A DNA stretch of 64,000 nt from Falciphora oryzae (GCA_000733355.1 JNVV01000005.1:402371-466370); one strand, 5' to 3'; shown: positions 1 to 11,369, counted from the first letter of the stretch. Made by a program: numbers and translations. Notes: generated by a model not told the origin, from the sequence alone.

Positions 1-716
1 ACCTGCTAGTTAGTCGCTCGCTTGACCAATAAAGAGCCTGACTTGTCCCCGATTGAGCATGACATCACATATCATGGATACACGTTGATTCACACAGCCT
101 TCATCTTGTGTCTTTGGAGGGACGCGCGTCGACATTTCAACTTTGCTATTCGCAGAGCATCAGAGCAATGTGCGTAACCGGCCAGGCGTTTGTGCCCCAT
201 CCGGTGTCGTCGCAAGTATACCCAGCGGGCAAGGAGATGTCCCGGCTGATGTCGGGCCTGGCTGGGTTGTTCGCCTCGGCAGCTCCGAGGCCTCTCGGAG
301 CTTGGCGCTTAGACTAAGCACCAGAACAAAGGGCTAAGGGCGGTATTTGGGTGAGCGGACAACACCAACCACAGAACCGGTAACTCGGGCCCAAGAGAGG
401 CTGTTCCGATGCTACATGGCGTCTTCGCGCCCCGCGATCAATCGGTACATAGGTCTTCAGCGTAGATAGCTGCACAAGGTCGCTCGCCGAACTCCTTAGA
501 GCCCCTGTTCCAAAAACGTGTGCCTATATAATAATAATAATAATAATAATAGACTGCTGTTAGATGACCTAGAGCACGGACAAACAAACCTACGCTCGAT
601 TTGCTTGACCAGCCTCCTGGATAGTCATCATCAGGTAGACATCACCACCACCAGATTCCGTATTTTGACGGCCCATTTCACCCTCCCCTCAACTATAGCT
701 GGAACCGCCGGCCAAT
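1..716. other. intergenic, upstream of the DJ-1-like gene
   Basis: No supported gene. The short open frames here have no recognisable protein signature. The only structured element is a TAA/ATA trinucleotide run at about 526-550. The last 150 bases are the probable promoter and 5' leader of the DJ-1-like gene. Confidence 0.6.
526..550. repeat. (TAA)n microsatellite
   Basis: About eight perfect TAA/ATA units are visible directly in the sequence, roughly 170 bases upstream of the DJ-1-like start codon. Confidence 0.9.
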
Positions 717-1307
717 ATGGGCAACCCAAGACCAACAGTCCGGATGGGCGTCTTCATCCCCAAGGAAGCCCAGCTCCTCGACACGGCCTGCGTGGACATC
801 TTCGCCACCGCAGGGCATGACTACCTCCAGCTGTGCAAGGACCTGGTCCCCGCGCACATCATCGACCTGGCCCCAAAAGTCGAGATCCTGTACATCTCGC
901 AGTCGCCCGCGGGCGCCGTCATCCCCCTGACGGCGGGTATGCGCATCGTCGTCGACCGCCACCTCTCGGCCGACGACGTGGCGCCCGGCACGCTCGACGT
1001 CGTCCTGGTGCCCGGCCCGGACCCGACCGCGGCGCACGACAGGGCCGCGCTCGACTGGCTCGCGGCCCACTTGGCCGCCGACGCGCCGCTGGGCGGCGGG
1101 AGCCGCAAGACGGATGTGCTCAGCGTCTGCACCGGCATCTTCATCTGCGGCGAGGCGGGCATCCTGGCCGGGCGCAGGGCGTGCGGGCCCCGGGGCATGC
1201 AGGACCTGCTGGGCAAGAAGTTTGAGGGCGTCACTTGGGTGGGAGACGAGTTGCGCTGGGCTCAGGACGGCAATTTCTGGAGCAGTGGTATGTTCTTTTT
1301 TTTCCCT

Positions 1308-1342
<35 letters not shown>

Positions 1343-1662
1343 CTCATGCCTAGTATTGACCCCCAGCCACTCACCACAACATACCATACCCTCCCCCTCC
1401 TTCATTACCATCTACCACCCATATGAACCCAAATACTGACCCAGCCAAAGGTGGTATAACCAACGGCAACGATCTCATGGCATCTTACATCCGACAAAGT
1501 CCTCACTTTCCGGGTCCTGTGGCCGAGATGGCCCTCATGATGACAGATGCTGGTGATCGGCCGCAGAAGTACGGGCAGAGCAAACCCACATTCGTGCTGT
1601 CCATCGTCTGGACCCTCTTTCGGGGATGGGTAATGAGTGTGGGACGGTCAAAGTATGCATAA
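717..1662 (+). CDS. DJ-1/PfpI family protein (class I glutamine amidotransferase-like)
   Basis: Two exons, 717-1287 and 1451-1662, are joined by a GTATGT...AAAG intron and encode 260 residues. The join restores the family motif WSSGGITNGND. The N-terminal half has the Rossmann-like start (GVFIPKEAQLLD). The nucleophile elbow is VLSVCTGIF, with the candidate catalytic Cys at residue 138. Fungal members of this group are small cytosolic proteins annotated as DJ-1/PfpI or ThiJ-like; the substrate cannot be told from sequence. The intron contains a very long poly-T stretch (about 1303-1338), unusual but placed as a polypyrimidine tract would be. The 3' exon lies antisense to the end of a degenerate CorA-like reading frame. 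Start: first ATG of the frame, just after a short leader. Confidence 0.88.
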
Positions 1663-1679
1663 CAGGCTCTACAGTGCCC

Positions 1680-2672
1680 AACTCGGTGACGTTCATGCCG
1701 AAAATGATAGCAGATAGCGAGATGGGCAGGTATAGACATGTCAGGACGGTTAATCTGGTGGCCCTCTCGGCTTCTCGCATAGCTTTTCTGGCCTCCTCCG
1801 GTTGGTAGTCATCGCAATGCCGCTGATTCCGTCTGCGCATCTGTGCCAACATCGCGGCACGCGAAAGACGGTGTTTGAAGTCCTCGGCCAAGGTCGGCCG
1901 GACCGATTGAGCCTCGTCGACGCCATACTCAGTGTACGCGGGCCAGTCAGACGCGCTGCGGCCTTCAATCAAGTTCAGAGTGCTCTCGAGGTTCTCTGCG
2001 TGCTCGTCCAGAAGCGCTTTGGCGTGTTTCATATTCGCAATTGAGGTGTCCTTCGCCAGGCTAGCCGCCTCGATTTCCCCGATTGACGTAGTTGCTAAGC
2101 ATGTTTAGGTACTGTAACTCGGAATTTGCGGCAAAGGTGAAAACCTCCTCGAGCAGATACATGGCGTCTTCCCTGGCTAGGTGGTCGCAGTACTGTGTCG
2201 CGAAAAGGCTGGTGCTCTGGAAGAGGAGCCCGTGGCCGTCGTGTGAGTCCGGCTGCCGGGGCTGCTGCTGCTGCTGCTGCTCCTGGGCCAGAGAGAGGGC
2301 CGACTTTGGCCGGTACTGAAAGGCGGGATTACAGTAAGGTTGCTGGCGCGAAGTTATCGGGCTCGACCATGGTACTGGGGGCCTTTCGAGGAGATTTCTG
2401 CCAATGCCCAGCCATACAAGAGCTTCTCAAGGCTGTCAGTACACTGCTCAAATGGGAGAGGAGAGGAGGGGCTGTTTCTGGCTCTACTCACCGGTCCAGC
2501 CTCGGCGGTGTGAGCCCTTGACATGTATCAAGATGTCGTACTCAAGCGCAAAGACGGATTCGTCTATGGGAGACAGGCGGCGAGCTTTGGCCTCGCCGAT
2601 GATACCCCTCTTGCCGGGCTCCTTTTGATAGTGCGGGATGGTTTGGACGCAGCTGAGCCTCTCATTTCGCAC
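1680..2672 (-). pseudogene. CorA-type (Mg2+ transporter-like) gene remnant, frameshifted and truncated
   Basis: Minus-strand frames carry pieces of the fungal CorA-like family in the right order. First comes a region ending ...FTFAANSELQYLNML (about 2095-2160). Next is a helical segment, SIANMKHAKALLDEHAENL (about 1985-2050). Last is the first membrane helix with the signature GMN (LPISLSAIIFGMNVTEL, about 1681-1735). The second and third pieces share a frame, but the first is in another frame, so one base is inserted or lost near 2070-2085. The second membrane helix that should follow GMN is absent: the frame runs into the DJ-1-like 3' exon and stops at 1535. A possible upstream exon (2493-2672, GTGAGT donor) precedes it. 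An intact multi-exon gene is possible only if the frameshift is a sequencing error and a further 3' exon exists, and I see neither. Confidence 0.7.
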
Positions 2673-3010
2673 CTGGTCGTGTGTCAGTGGTAGAGGTACT
2701 GCGCGCCGACGGCCTTGATCCAGCCAGGGGAGCCGAAGCCCCTTGTGAATATCAACCGGCTGCGTCCGGAATCTGGTTTGGGCAGTGGCCGCTGTGGGGA
2801 TGGCAGGGTGTTTGCATTGTGGTCTTCTCGCCGGCGCGCACCGTCGGCTGCGAACGAATGCGCGAACAGGTAGGACCAGTCGAAGGATTGGCCTAGAGCA
2901 TATGTGGAAGTTATGAGCGGGCGGAAGCGGTTATCGTGCAGCAGGCCTAGACAGAAATCTATGGATTGGAAGCAAACAACCGAGGGCTGGATCTGCGTCC
3001 CGAGCTGCAC

Positions 3011-3765
3011 ACCGGCTTTAATACACCTCGACTGCCCGCCTGCTACCTAATCCATCCTAAGACTCACTCGTGCTCCAAGAGCTCATCCGGTCCCCTCCTC
3101 CTCGGGGCAGACGCCAGGGCGGCGCGTAGTCCAGGCGCATGCGCCTGCCTTCCGAGAAATGGGCTGCAAGGCTGCAAGATGGGTTGGGGGTCATTCTCCT
3201 CCCACCGCCCTGCCTAGAAACTCAGCCCCTTGTGTTGTGTGGCGTCCGCCCAGGATAATGGCGTCCAACGCAATCGAACCAGCAGGGAGAGGCAGGTACA
3301 AACAAAAGACATCGTTTGTTTGGATGTCTTAGTCCCATTGTCCACTTTCAGCCGCTTCTTTGTCTGCAATGGCAAAATGTCTGTCGATGTCGAGGCCCTT
3401 GCATTATGCCATCATGATCGCGCCACAAGCAATCGCCGCCCGCCAGCGCTACTGGCAGCTGTCAGCCAGCTTGCAGCTTCCCGTTCAGTCAAACCTCGGG
3501 CACCCTTTGGTTGAGCGCGTCTGGCACTGCGCCTATGGCTCGCTCTCTCTGTCTCTTACGGCATCGACGTGTGCACAACCTCGCGGCGCTGGCCTTGTAT
3601 TTTGCCCAAAGCATAGCACCATGCCGGGCTTGCCAGAGACCGGCCAGTGCCAAGTCCGCCGTGTCTACCCCGTTTCCGGGGGGCACGATATCGACGTCAG
3701 GCAGGTCTTTTTGTATTCTCCCGATTGCCCTCGTGCAAGCTCTCAAGTGCTCATCCTCTTCAACC
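3011..3765. other. intergenic, nothing recognised
   Basis: Overlapping open frames exist on both strands, but none shows a domain or a consistent splice model. It separates the CorA-like remnant from the NLR-like remnant and may hold more degraded coding sequence. Confidence 0.5.
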
Positions 3766-5492
3766 ATGACTCCTAGCGTCATCGTCGTCCCCGAGATCTG
3801 TGCCAAAAACACCCCGCAGACGCCGTGGCTTCAGGAGCTGATGGGCGCCACCAACACCCACCCCCAGGTCACCGAATTCAGCTTCTCTGGCAATTGTCCA
3901 AGTTCCCCCCTGTGTGGCAAAGCCTCATAGAAGCAAGCAGCGAATTCTTCGGTAGCCTTCTCGAAGCACAAAACGCTTTTTCAGTAAGTCGAGCGAACCC
4001 GAGCCATCTCCCCAATTTGCAATATCACGGATTTACACCTAAAAACTGACGCGATCTCACAGTAGCTGTCACAGCGCCCCCTGGTAATGGTTGGCCACGG
4101 CTTTGGAGGGATCATTGTCGAGCACACAAGCATTGAGCACACTGGCTTCTACCTATCCTGCGTACCTCCCCAGTTTCCATGGCTGGAAACCATCTTCCGG
4201 GTGTGTTCTCGACTCTGAACTGGGTACCTACCTTCAAATCTAGCTCGTCTGCATGACATTTGAGAGATACTATGACCCAGCCTACCGATGGCTGCGAGAC
4301 TCAATGGCGGGTCTTGCGTTTCTTGGGACGCCACACCCAACTCGTTCTCGAAGGGAGCAGTGGTTCTCGCTTTCTCAAATGCTGCGTGCCTCGCTCAACA
4401 TATCCAGCAAAGTCCTTACCGAGGCAGAGCGGGAGGCGGTGACTGTTGCCGGGCTCTCGGACAAGTTCCACGAGGCCATGACAGGCACCGGCATCTCCAT
4501 CATATCCGTATTCGAATAAAAAAAAGACGCGCATCGGGGACAGCTTCTTCAGCATACGAAAGCGCCTGGTATACACGCCCCCGCACTACTGCTTGTGGAA
4601 CCGGTAATGCTCAGTCACGGCTGCTAATGATCAATACCCGCCTCAGCTTGTCGACGAGAATCTCGCCAGGGCTGGGGTTGACACCGAGGTGCTACTAGCC
4701 TGCAACGAACACCATTTCGGCATGTGTGACATCAGACAGGGGAGCGACCTCTTCCAAGGCCTCTTGGGCTTGATGGCCTCAGCGGTCATCAGCCGACTGA
4801 GTGCGGACAATCTTGGAGTTCAAGGTAGGCCAAGCCATACCAAATAGTCAGCCCCTGCCTGAGTGAGCGCCTATAGCAGGTTTACTAGGCACTGACATAT
4901 TTCCTATCATTGTGGTAGTGCGGCAAACGCGGGGCGTGAGCGTGGGGGCATGACGTGGGCTAGCACTCGCTCCGAGAGGCAAGAAAGTCCAGCGGACGGC
5001 ACAGGGCGTTCTTCTAGCCCGCAGACAGGAGAACTTTCTAATCTTGATTTTGTCGAGCTCAAAGCTCCCGTCAAGCTGCCGTGCTACACGCTCAATGAGC
5101 ATGCGAGGAACAAACACTTTACAGGCCGGGCCGATGTCCTAGCGCTTCTTGACCAGGCGCTCCTCCCTCAAAGACAAGGACGGGCAGGTAGGTTCGTCCG
5201 TGGGGAAAACACAGCTTGCTTTAGAGTTTGCCTACAGCAGGAAGGGCAAGTACGATGCGATTTTATGGATCCCGCCCGACAATGGAGTCAAGCTCGACGA
5301 GGCCTTCAGCCGAGCGGCCATCGATCTCGGCCTCTGACCCCGGCCGAGTCCAAAGACCGTGTCGTGGGCCGCAACTCTGTCCTTGCGTGGCTGTCCGAGC
5401 CGTTCAAAAACCTGATGGATCCAACTGAAACCAAGGAGCGGGCGATTCTCCGGAGCTGGCGAAGTGGCTGATGATTTTCGACAACGTGAAGC
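3766..5492 (+). pseudogene. STAND/NLR-like gene remnant: alpha/beta-hydrolase N-domain plus NB-ARC
   Basis: Pieces of a fungal NLR-like protein lie in correct order in several frames. They are: an N-terminal segment from ATG 3766 (IVVPEICAKNTPQTPWLQEL), a frameshift near 3895, PPVWQSLIEASSEFFGSLLE, a plausible GTAAGT intron from 3984, and the hydrolase elbow VMVGHGFGG (about 4086-4112). These are followed by AGLAFLGTPHP (about 4303) and LARAGVDTEVLLACNEHHF (about 4660-4720). The nucleotide-binding part starts with NKHFTGRADVLALLDQALL. A P-loop-like GSSVGKTQLALEFAYSR follows in a different frame, then ELAKWLMIFDNV (Walker B-like, about 5450-5490). After that the similarity ends abruptly and no C-terminal repeat domain follows. 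Multiple frame breaks, internal stops and the missing C-terminus indicate a pseudogene. Intact relatives act in non-self recognition and programmed cell death in fungi; that is family knowledge, not shown here. Confidence 0.78.
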
Positions 5493-5837
5493 CTGCCCGG
5501 TCGAATACTCCTTCTAGGGCTGAAGGCGGCCGGAAGGCTGCTGAGATCCGGTGACCGGAGCTTGAAGAACACCGGAATGGGTGGAAGTAGACGCGGGGCG
5601 GCTGGTCTGCTTGCCTCTGCCCATCTTGCGTCCCTGATGAGGCCGGTGGGTGACTTAAAGGGTTGGATTAGCACCCTCAAGCCACCGGGAACGTCAAGGA
5701 AATTAGTGAATGGGTACCGTATTACTAGCTTTGATGTTTGTATGAAAGGCGACTGGAAAATGTGTTCGTGTAAGGATTGGTGATGATGAGGGTGAGTTTG
5801 AAGGACAGAATAAAATTGCGAGACAAGGACAAACGCT

Positions 5838-6864
5838 GAGTATAAATATATCCAAAAGTTTACATGGCCAACCGAGGCCATCAAGCTACCGCTTCCGGAA
5901 AGCACCCTTGACGACGGCGTTGTCCATGCCTACCTGAGCGAGACCGTGAAGTTCCTGAAAGAGGATCTCTGCCCGGAGAAGGCCCTCTTGTTCGACTGGC
6001 ACGTAGGTTGATCAGTTTTGAGCCCTGCTTGCTACTCTACCATTTCCATCTCCTGACAGCAGGTGCGCTGGTAAACCGCAATCTTTAAGCTGCGTTAAGA
6101 GACTGTGCCGCAAAAGCTATTTAGCCACACATCAACGGACCGTTTCGAACGCCTCAAGGTTGCGAACGTGGTCCACCAAGATACTTGATCTTTCTGGATC
6201 GGATCCAATTATTCTGCTCTCGCCACGAGGACGGTGAGGGGGGCTTGCAGGCTAACGTGGTCACCATAGATTACTCCCACAACGGCGGCTGGGATCGACT
6301 GAAGCGACAGCTATCAGATCAAGAGTGTCAACTTCTCTGCCAGGGAGATTACCATATACAGATTGTCAAGTATGGATTTCTTCTTCGCCCACCCACGAGT
6401 AACATTAACCAATTCGAGCTCAGTATCTGGCGGCCTCTTGTTCACGTAGCCCAAAGCGCCCTCTCGCGCTTTGTGGCGTTCGGTCGGTATCGAGGCAAGA
6501 CTTGGAAAGTGTCGACAAGATCCACCCTGATCGTGTGGAGGAAGGGGCCTACAGCTATTACAACCCAACCATGCGATGGTTCTGGGAGTCCGAGATGACT
6601 CCTGATGAAGCCGCCGTCTTTGTGTCATGGGACTCGGACGACGACAAGACAGAGCACACCGGTAATCAAGGCAAAGCGCCATGCTAGCTCACTCGTTTTG
6701 CTTTTCTTTTCTGCTATTTGATAAAAATGGCTAATAATTATCTCGTCTCGCATAGCACGTCCGCCTCACGTGGCACTCAGACTTCCCGGTGAGAGGTCTA
6801 CTGAACTGCCTCCGAAGGAAAGTATTGAAGCTCGGGTGATGGTCTTTTTTCGTCGTCCATGTTG
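5838..6864 (+). pseudogene. AsaB/CmcJ-like (7alpha-cephem-methoxylase P8-chain/GA4-desaturase family) gene remnant
   Basis: Fragments in family order are YIQKFTW and VVHAYLSETVKFLKEDL (about 5840-5965), GGWDRLKRQLSDQECQLL (about 6285-6340), IWRPL (about 6425), then after a frameshift RPLALCGVRSV. They continue as EEGAYSYYNPTMRWFW and EAAVFVSWDSDDD (to about 6645), and after a likely intron ending CATAG at about 6756, PPHVALRLPGER and KESIEARVMVFF, with a TGA stop at 6862-6864. WRPL, PLALC, YYNP and the ESIE.R motif are diagnostic. The frame changes between IWRPL and PLALC, and stops interrupt the middle (about 6000-6185), so no full-length product is possible. Intact fungal members are oxygenase-like enzymes often found near secondary-metabolism genes, but no such cluster is visible here. 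Confidence 0.75.
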
Positions 6865-7008
6865 ATTTTAATACTACTACTCCATAATCATGGGATGACC
6901 ACTGCTGCTAACGACAACACGTTTAAGAGGTTAGCTTCTAAATTACGGTGAAGCAGTTAGCAGGCGAAGCACACAATGCGATATTGAAAAAGATTACTAT
7001 CTAGCGAA

Positions 7009-7044
<36 letters not shown>

Positions 7045-7269
7045 CATATATATATAAAAGGGGCAGCGTTGTTGGTCCGTGCCTCAGCGAGCCAGGGGAG
7101 GCGATCCGAAAAAAAAAAAAAAACGACAGCAGATCCACAATTACGCGAGACAAGAACGAAAACCCCGCACCATTATCAAGTAGCACACACAAATTTCCAC
7201 ACACACGGCAGAAAAAAAATTACCTGAGGGCTGCTCGTTTTAAGCTCTCCAAGATGACAGCAGCATCAA
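6865..7269. other. intergenic with (TG)n microsatellite and poly-A
   Basis: AT-rich spacer. A TG dinucleotide run sits at 7013-7041, followed by TATA-like alternating sequence, and a poly-A stretch at about 7110-7123. No coding signal is seen. Confidence 0.7.
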
Positions 7270-7365
7270 GGTCAGATGGCCGAGTTGGTTATGGCGTAGG
7301 ATTAAGGTTTTCATGACAGTCTTCCTATGGAGCAATCCGCGTGGGTTCGAGTCCCACTCTGATCA
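7270..7365 (+). tRNA. tRNA-Leu (anticodon AAG), intron-containing
   Basis: The sequence folds as a class II tRNA. The acceptor stem GGTCAGA pairs with TCTGATC (7358-7364), with discriminator A at 7365. There is a D arm with GCC/GGC, anticodon stem TAGGA/TCCTA with loop bases TTAAGG, and T arm GTGGG-TTCGAGT-CCCAC (7341-7357). A long variable arm fits Leu. Anticodon AAG is at 7304-7306. A 14-base intron (about 7308-7321) lies one base 3' of the anticodon, the canonical nuclear position. A run of T follows directly, matching a Pol III terminator. Confidence 0.93.
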
Positions 7366-8424
7366 TTTTTTTTTTGCCTTTTGCGCATCAATTAATCTTG
7401 TGATGTTTGCTATTTGCTTTTGTCACGCCTTTTTTTGTTTGGTATTTTTCCATCTGACCATTCTAATCCCAAGCCCGAGCAGCAACCGACCCGACCATCT
7501 AACCTAACCAGAAGTTTTTGGCCGGGGTAAAGTTGGGTTGGTGGAGTTTATATATGCGGTGATGATGGGTTAGCACGTGCGATGCTCTTCTTGCCCGCTC
7601 CTGTGAATCGACCGTCAAACCACTAATGAGTATCTAGCCGGGTACCCCGGATGATATTCAGCGGAAATATCCATGGACCAAGTGAAAGTCGTAATTGCCT
7701 AGGTTGGCGAGCACGGCTGCCTCGGCTGCTCTCGGTCTTGAGAGCACGTCGACAGCACGCTTGTCCAGCCAGGTGTACCTATGGAGCTATGCGGAATTCT
7801 TCACGTTCTCGGCTCTACTTATATTTTGGGCGAGAATTTGACACGGCGACAGGCTACCCACCACCGTGCTACAAGTACGAGCAGCCATCCACCCAGGTAC
7901 CTATCTATTCCTTCTTCCATCGTGTCGTGCAGTAGGCTTGATGATGCAGACAAAGGGCACGCACATGGAGGACACGAGAGCCGCAGCATCCCTGCCTCGA
8001 TGGCGCAAAGGCGGTGGGCAACTTCAAGCCTCGGCCGACTCGATGGAGAACTCAAGCTGCAAAGCTTCAGTGACCTGCATCGTCTCCACTGGCCAGCCCC
8101 GTATATTGTTCCCGCAACGGTTGCCTGGGTAGCTGGGATAAGGCGTTATCGGTGGGGTGCGACCCCGACTTTTCGCTTGGGTAAGGGAAAAAAAAAAATC
8201 TTGACGAGAGAGCTTCCATTCATCAAAATTTCCGCCTCGGGAACCCTTTGAAAAAGGACAATCCTGCACTCGCAATTTTTAGTTCCGAACCACTCGCGCA
8301 AATTTTGCAGAGAGATTCGAAACGACCTCACCATCTATTCTTCCATCTCCTCTCGCAAGGCTGTCACAGAAGCGCACGCCTATCATCCTTATTCCATCTT
8401 GCGACCGGCGACTTAACCGCAAAG
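7366..8424. other. intergenic, upstream of FPR4
   Basis: No gene recognised. It begins with the T-run terminating the tRNA and ends in the FPR4 promoter and leader. A short poly-A run is at about 8188-8197. Confidence 0.6.
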
Positions 8425-10162
8425 ATGTCTTCTCTTCTCCCCGCCGCCCTCTACGGCTTAAAGGTCCCGCCCGGCGAGATCGTCGTCGCTGCCGCTGGTG
8501 ACTTTCCTGCGACGGTTGGTTCTTCCTCTTGACGTATCGGCCGCCCATCAATTCGTCCGAAAGCAAGCCGCTGGGGGATCTGAAGGCGATCTGAGCCGCC
8601 GTCCCACGACCGGCCTATTTTTCAGCTGCTGACCTGCTTGCGCAACAGATCCGCATCACCATGGCGGCCATCGACCCTACTGAGGAGCCTGAGGCAGACG
8701 AGGACGGCAAGGTACCCCGCGTTCCTCGCTCGACCCTCAAGATCCTCAAGGAGGCTGTTGGTGACGACTACGACGAGGACGACTCGTACCTGGAGGAGCT
8801 TCTTGCCAACGCCGACGAGGACGACTCAGATGATGATTCTGAAGAGGAGGAGGAGGAGGCCAACGGCGGCCCCTCCGACCCTGCCAAGTCTAAGAAAGTA
8901 CGCAAGGAGGCCGCCATCAAGCAGCTGATTGCCGCCGCCCAGGCCGAGTCCGACTCCGATGAGGAGATGGCCGACGGCGAGGCTAACGGCAAATCCAAGA
9001 AGGGCAAGGGGCCTGCCACCGATGAGGATGACTCGGATGGTGATGACGATTCCGAGCTTGGCGCCGACCTGGAGGACCATGTCCTTTGCACTCTGGATGT
9101 TGAGAGGGTAAGTGTTCCGGGACTACTGGTGACGAGTTGCGCGCGTTGCTTGTATCGAAATCTAAGAAACCCCGCAGAACTTCCAACAACCTCTTGACAT
9201 CGTCATTGGCGAGCACGAGAAGTGCTACTTCATTGTGAGCGGCACCCACTCGGTTCATCTGACTGGCAACTACGTTCTGCCTCCGGATGACGACGAGGAT
9301 GACGAGGACAGCGAGGATGATGATGACTACGACCTGCCGCCCGACATGGATGAGCTGCTTGGCGACGATGAGGACATCTCCAGCGACGATCTCGATGAGA
9401 TCGACCAGGCCGAGCGCGTCCAGGAGATCGACACCGATGAGGAGGAGGCTCCTAAGCTCGTCAAGGCCAAGGACAACAAGAAGGGCAAGAAGCGCCCGGC
9501 CGAGGACGAGGCCGAGAGCCTCGACGACCTCATTGCTAAGGATGCTGCCAAGGCTGAGGCTGACGGCAAGTTGAGCAAGAAGCAGCTGAAGAAGCTCAAG
9601 AACAACAAGGGTGAGGCTGTCGGAGCTGAGGAGAAGGCCAAGGACACGACGCCTGCCAAGGGCGACAAGAAGGTCCAGTTCGCAAAGAACCTTGAGCAGG
9701 GCCCTACTGGCTCGGCTGAGAAGGCCAAGCCCAACGGCAAGGCCACCCTTGGTGTCAGGGTCGTCCAGGGCGTCACCATCGACGACCGCAAGCTTGGCCA
9801 GGGCAGGACTGCCAAGTCTGGAGACAAGGTCGGCATGAGGTACATTGGCAAGCTTCAGAACGGCAAGCAGTTCGATGGTCAGTGATACAAGCCCTTCCCC
9901 GCTTATCCGCATTTTTCTGTTCGTCAATGTAATGCTGACACGTGGCACCATCACAGCGAACAAGAAGGGCCCGCCGTTCACCTTCAAGCTGGGCAAGGGT
10001 GAGGTCATCAAGGGCTGGGACATCGGCGTTGCCGGCATGGCTGTCGGCGGAGAGCGTCGCCTGACCATCCCGGCGTCGCTCGCCTACGGCAGCTCTGGTG
10101 TTCCCGGCATTCCCGGAAACAGCACACTCATTTTCGACGTTAAGCTCGTGGAGATCAAGTAA
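8425..10162 (+). CDS. FPR4: FKBP-type nucleolar peptidyl-prolyl cis-trans isomerase (Fpr3/Fpr4 family)
   Basis: Four exons, 8425-8514, 8649-9107, 9178-9877 and 9957-10162, give 484 residues. The N-terminus ([18 protein letters not shown], then [10 protein letters not shown] across the first junction) is the nucleoplasmin-like domain of Fpr3/Fpr4. Long Asp/Glu runs and Lys-rich stretches (about 60-350) follow. The C-terminal FKBP domain starts near residue 375 ([74 protein letters not shown]). Known relatives are nucleolar histone chaperone/prolyl isomerases that act on histone H3 prolines and rDNA chromatin. All splice sites are GT-AG and the phases close exactly. Fungi other than yeast usually have a single member, so FPR3 versus FPR4 is a naming choice. 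Confidence 0.96.
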
Positions 10163-11369
10163 ACAGCCATGCTGTTCTCTTGATCGCCGCCAAGATTGTG
10201 CCTGTTTCTTCTTTCAGCTCAGTTTTGTTTGGGAGACCGCGAGACTATAGAAACTCCTCCCGAAAAAGGTCGACATGGACTGCGATCCTACTTGGGCTTC
10301 CCCGCTCGCCCGATAATATCCCGGCCTCCCGGTCGTTCGGACGGTTTGTTCGACGCCTGAGGCCACTCCTTCCCCTGCGACGTTCTCTTGCCCGACGATG
10401 CAAGTTTTTTTCCGACCTGCACCCGGTCTGCGAGGATCCAAGCCGAGCCCGGCCTGCGGTAGCAGATCTGTATGAGGGATGACGAGTTTTAACGTTGCAT
10501 TTGTCTGGCGTCATAAAAGTCTTGGTGGATTTTCGGGGAACTCCTCTGCCATTTCCTACATTTCCTTGGTTTTTTTTTCTCTCTGTCTCTCTCTCTATGG
10601 CCTCGCCGTTTTCCTTGCTGTTAGATAATTCCAGGGTCAATGTACGTTTTTGAGGTGGGACAGCTCGAGCATACACTGCAGCTATGCTACGACTTGTGTG
10701 TGCTAGTCGATCTCCACGGGCAGATATTCCCAAAATCAACTGTTTGGTTTACTTTGTGCCTCCTCCGAGTTTTGCGAGTCTGTGTCTATTTGAGGCTCCG
10801 TGGCCTCCCTCAGGCAGTTTCCCGAGAGAGCCAAGGAATGCACGCCGATAGGGATGCCAATGGAAGCCGCCATGGTACTTTGATACCCCAAACCGAAGGG
10901 CTGGAAGAAGTCATGGGTGGTGCCTGCTTTTGTCTCAATGTGCCTTCCTTGTTGAGGTCGGGTACCTGTATTAAGGTACCAATCAACGACCGGAGGTTCC
11001 GATCCTAGATGAATGCGCCTTTCCATGGCAAGTGCCTTCTGTGGCTCACATTGGTAGCCCCCGTCCTTGTCTGCGCCGTCATGGAGACGTCGGCCTCTAC
11101 CTAACGGCTGTCAGAATCTGTCCCCATCCAAGGTCATTTTTACGAGCCCCGGTTCCATCCGCTGTGCTTTCTAGCTGGCACACTTTGCATAGGCTGTGGT
11201 CTATCAATCATTCATTGTTCATAGAATCGCTGTTCTGCCGTTCTCTAGCAGATCTACATCGACAAGACATCATATACCAAACGCTTTTCGCGGCTACATT
11301 TCCATCACCTGCATTTCTAGCTCATATCGGGGTCCTTGTTCTATTCCCCTCGCAACCGCGTTCTACACC
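10163..11369. other. intergenic between FPR4 and the kinase gene
   Basis: About 1.2 kb with no recognisable protein or RNA gene. It should hold the FPR4 3' end and the kinase promoter. Pyrimidine-rich stretches (about 10568-10596) are the only marked feature. Confidence 0.6.

Noticed and set aside
5306..5905. 199-codon minus-strand open frame
   Set aside because: It runs opposite to the NB-ARC-like fragments and the junction sequence, and its His/Pro/Arg-rich product resembles nothing.
8983..10068. 361-codon minus-strand open frame
   Set aside because: Antisense to FPR4. Its Leu/Val/Ser-rich composition comes from the acidic and Lys codons on the other strand.
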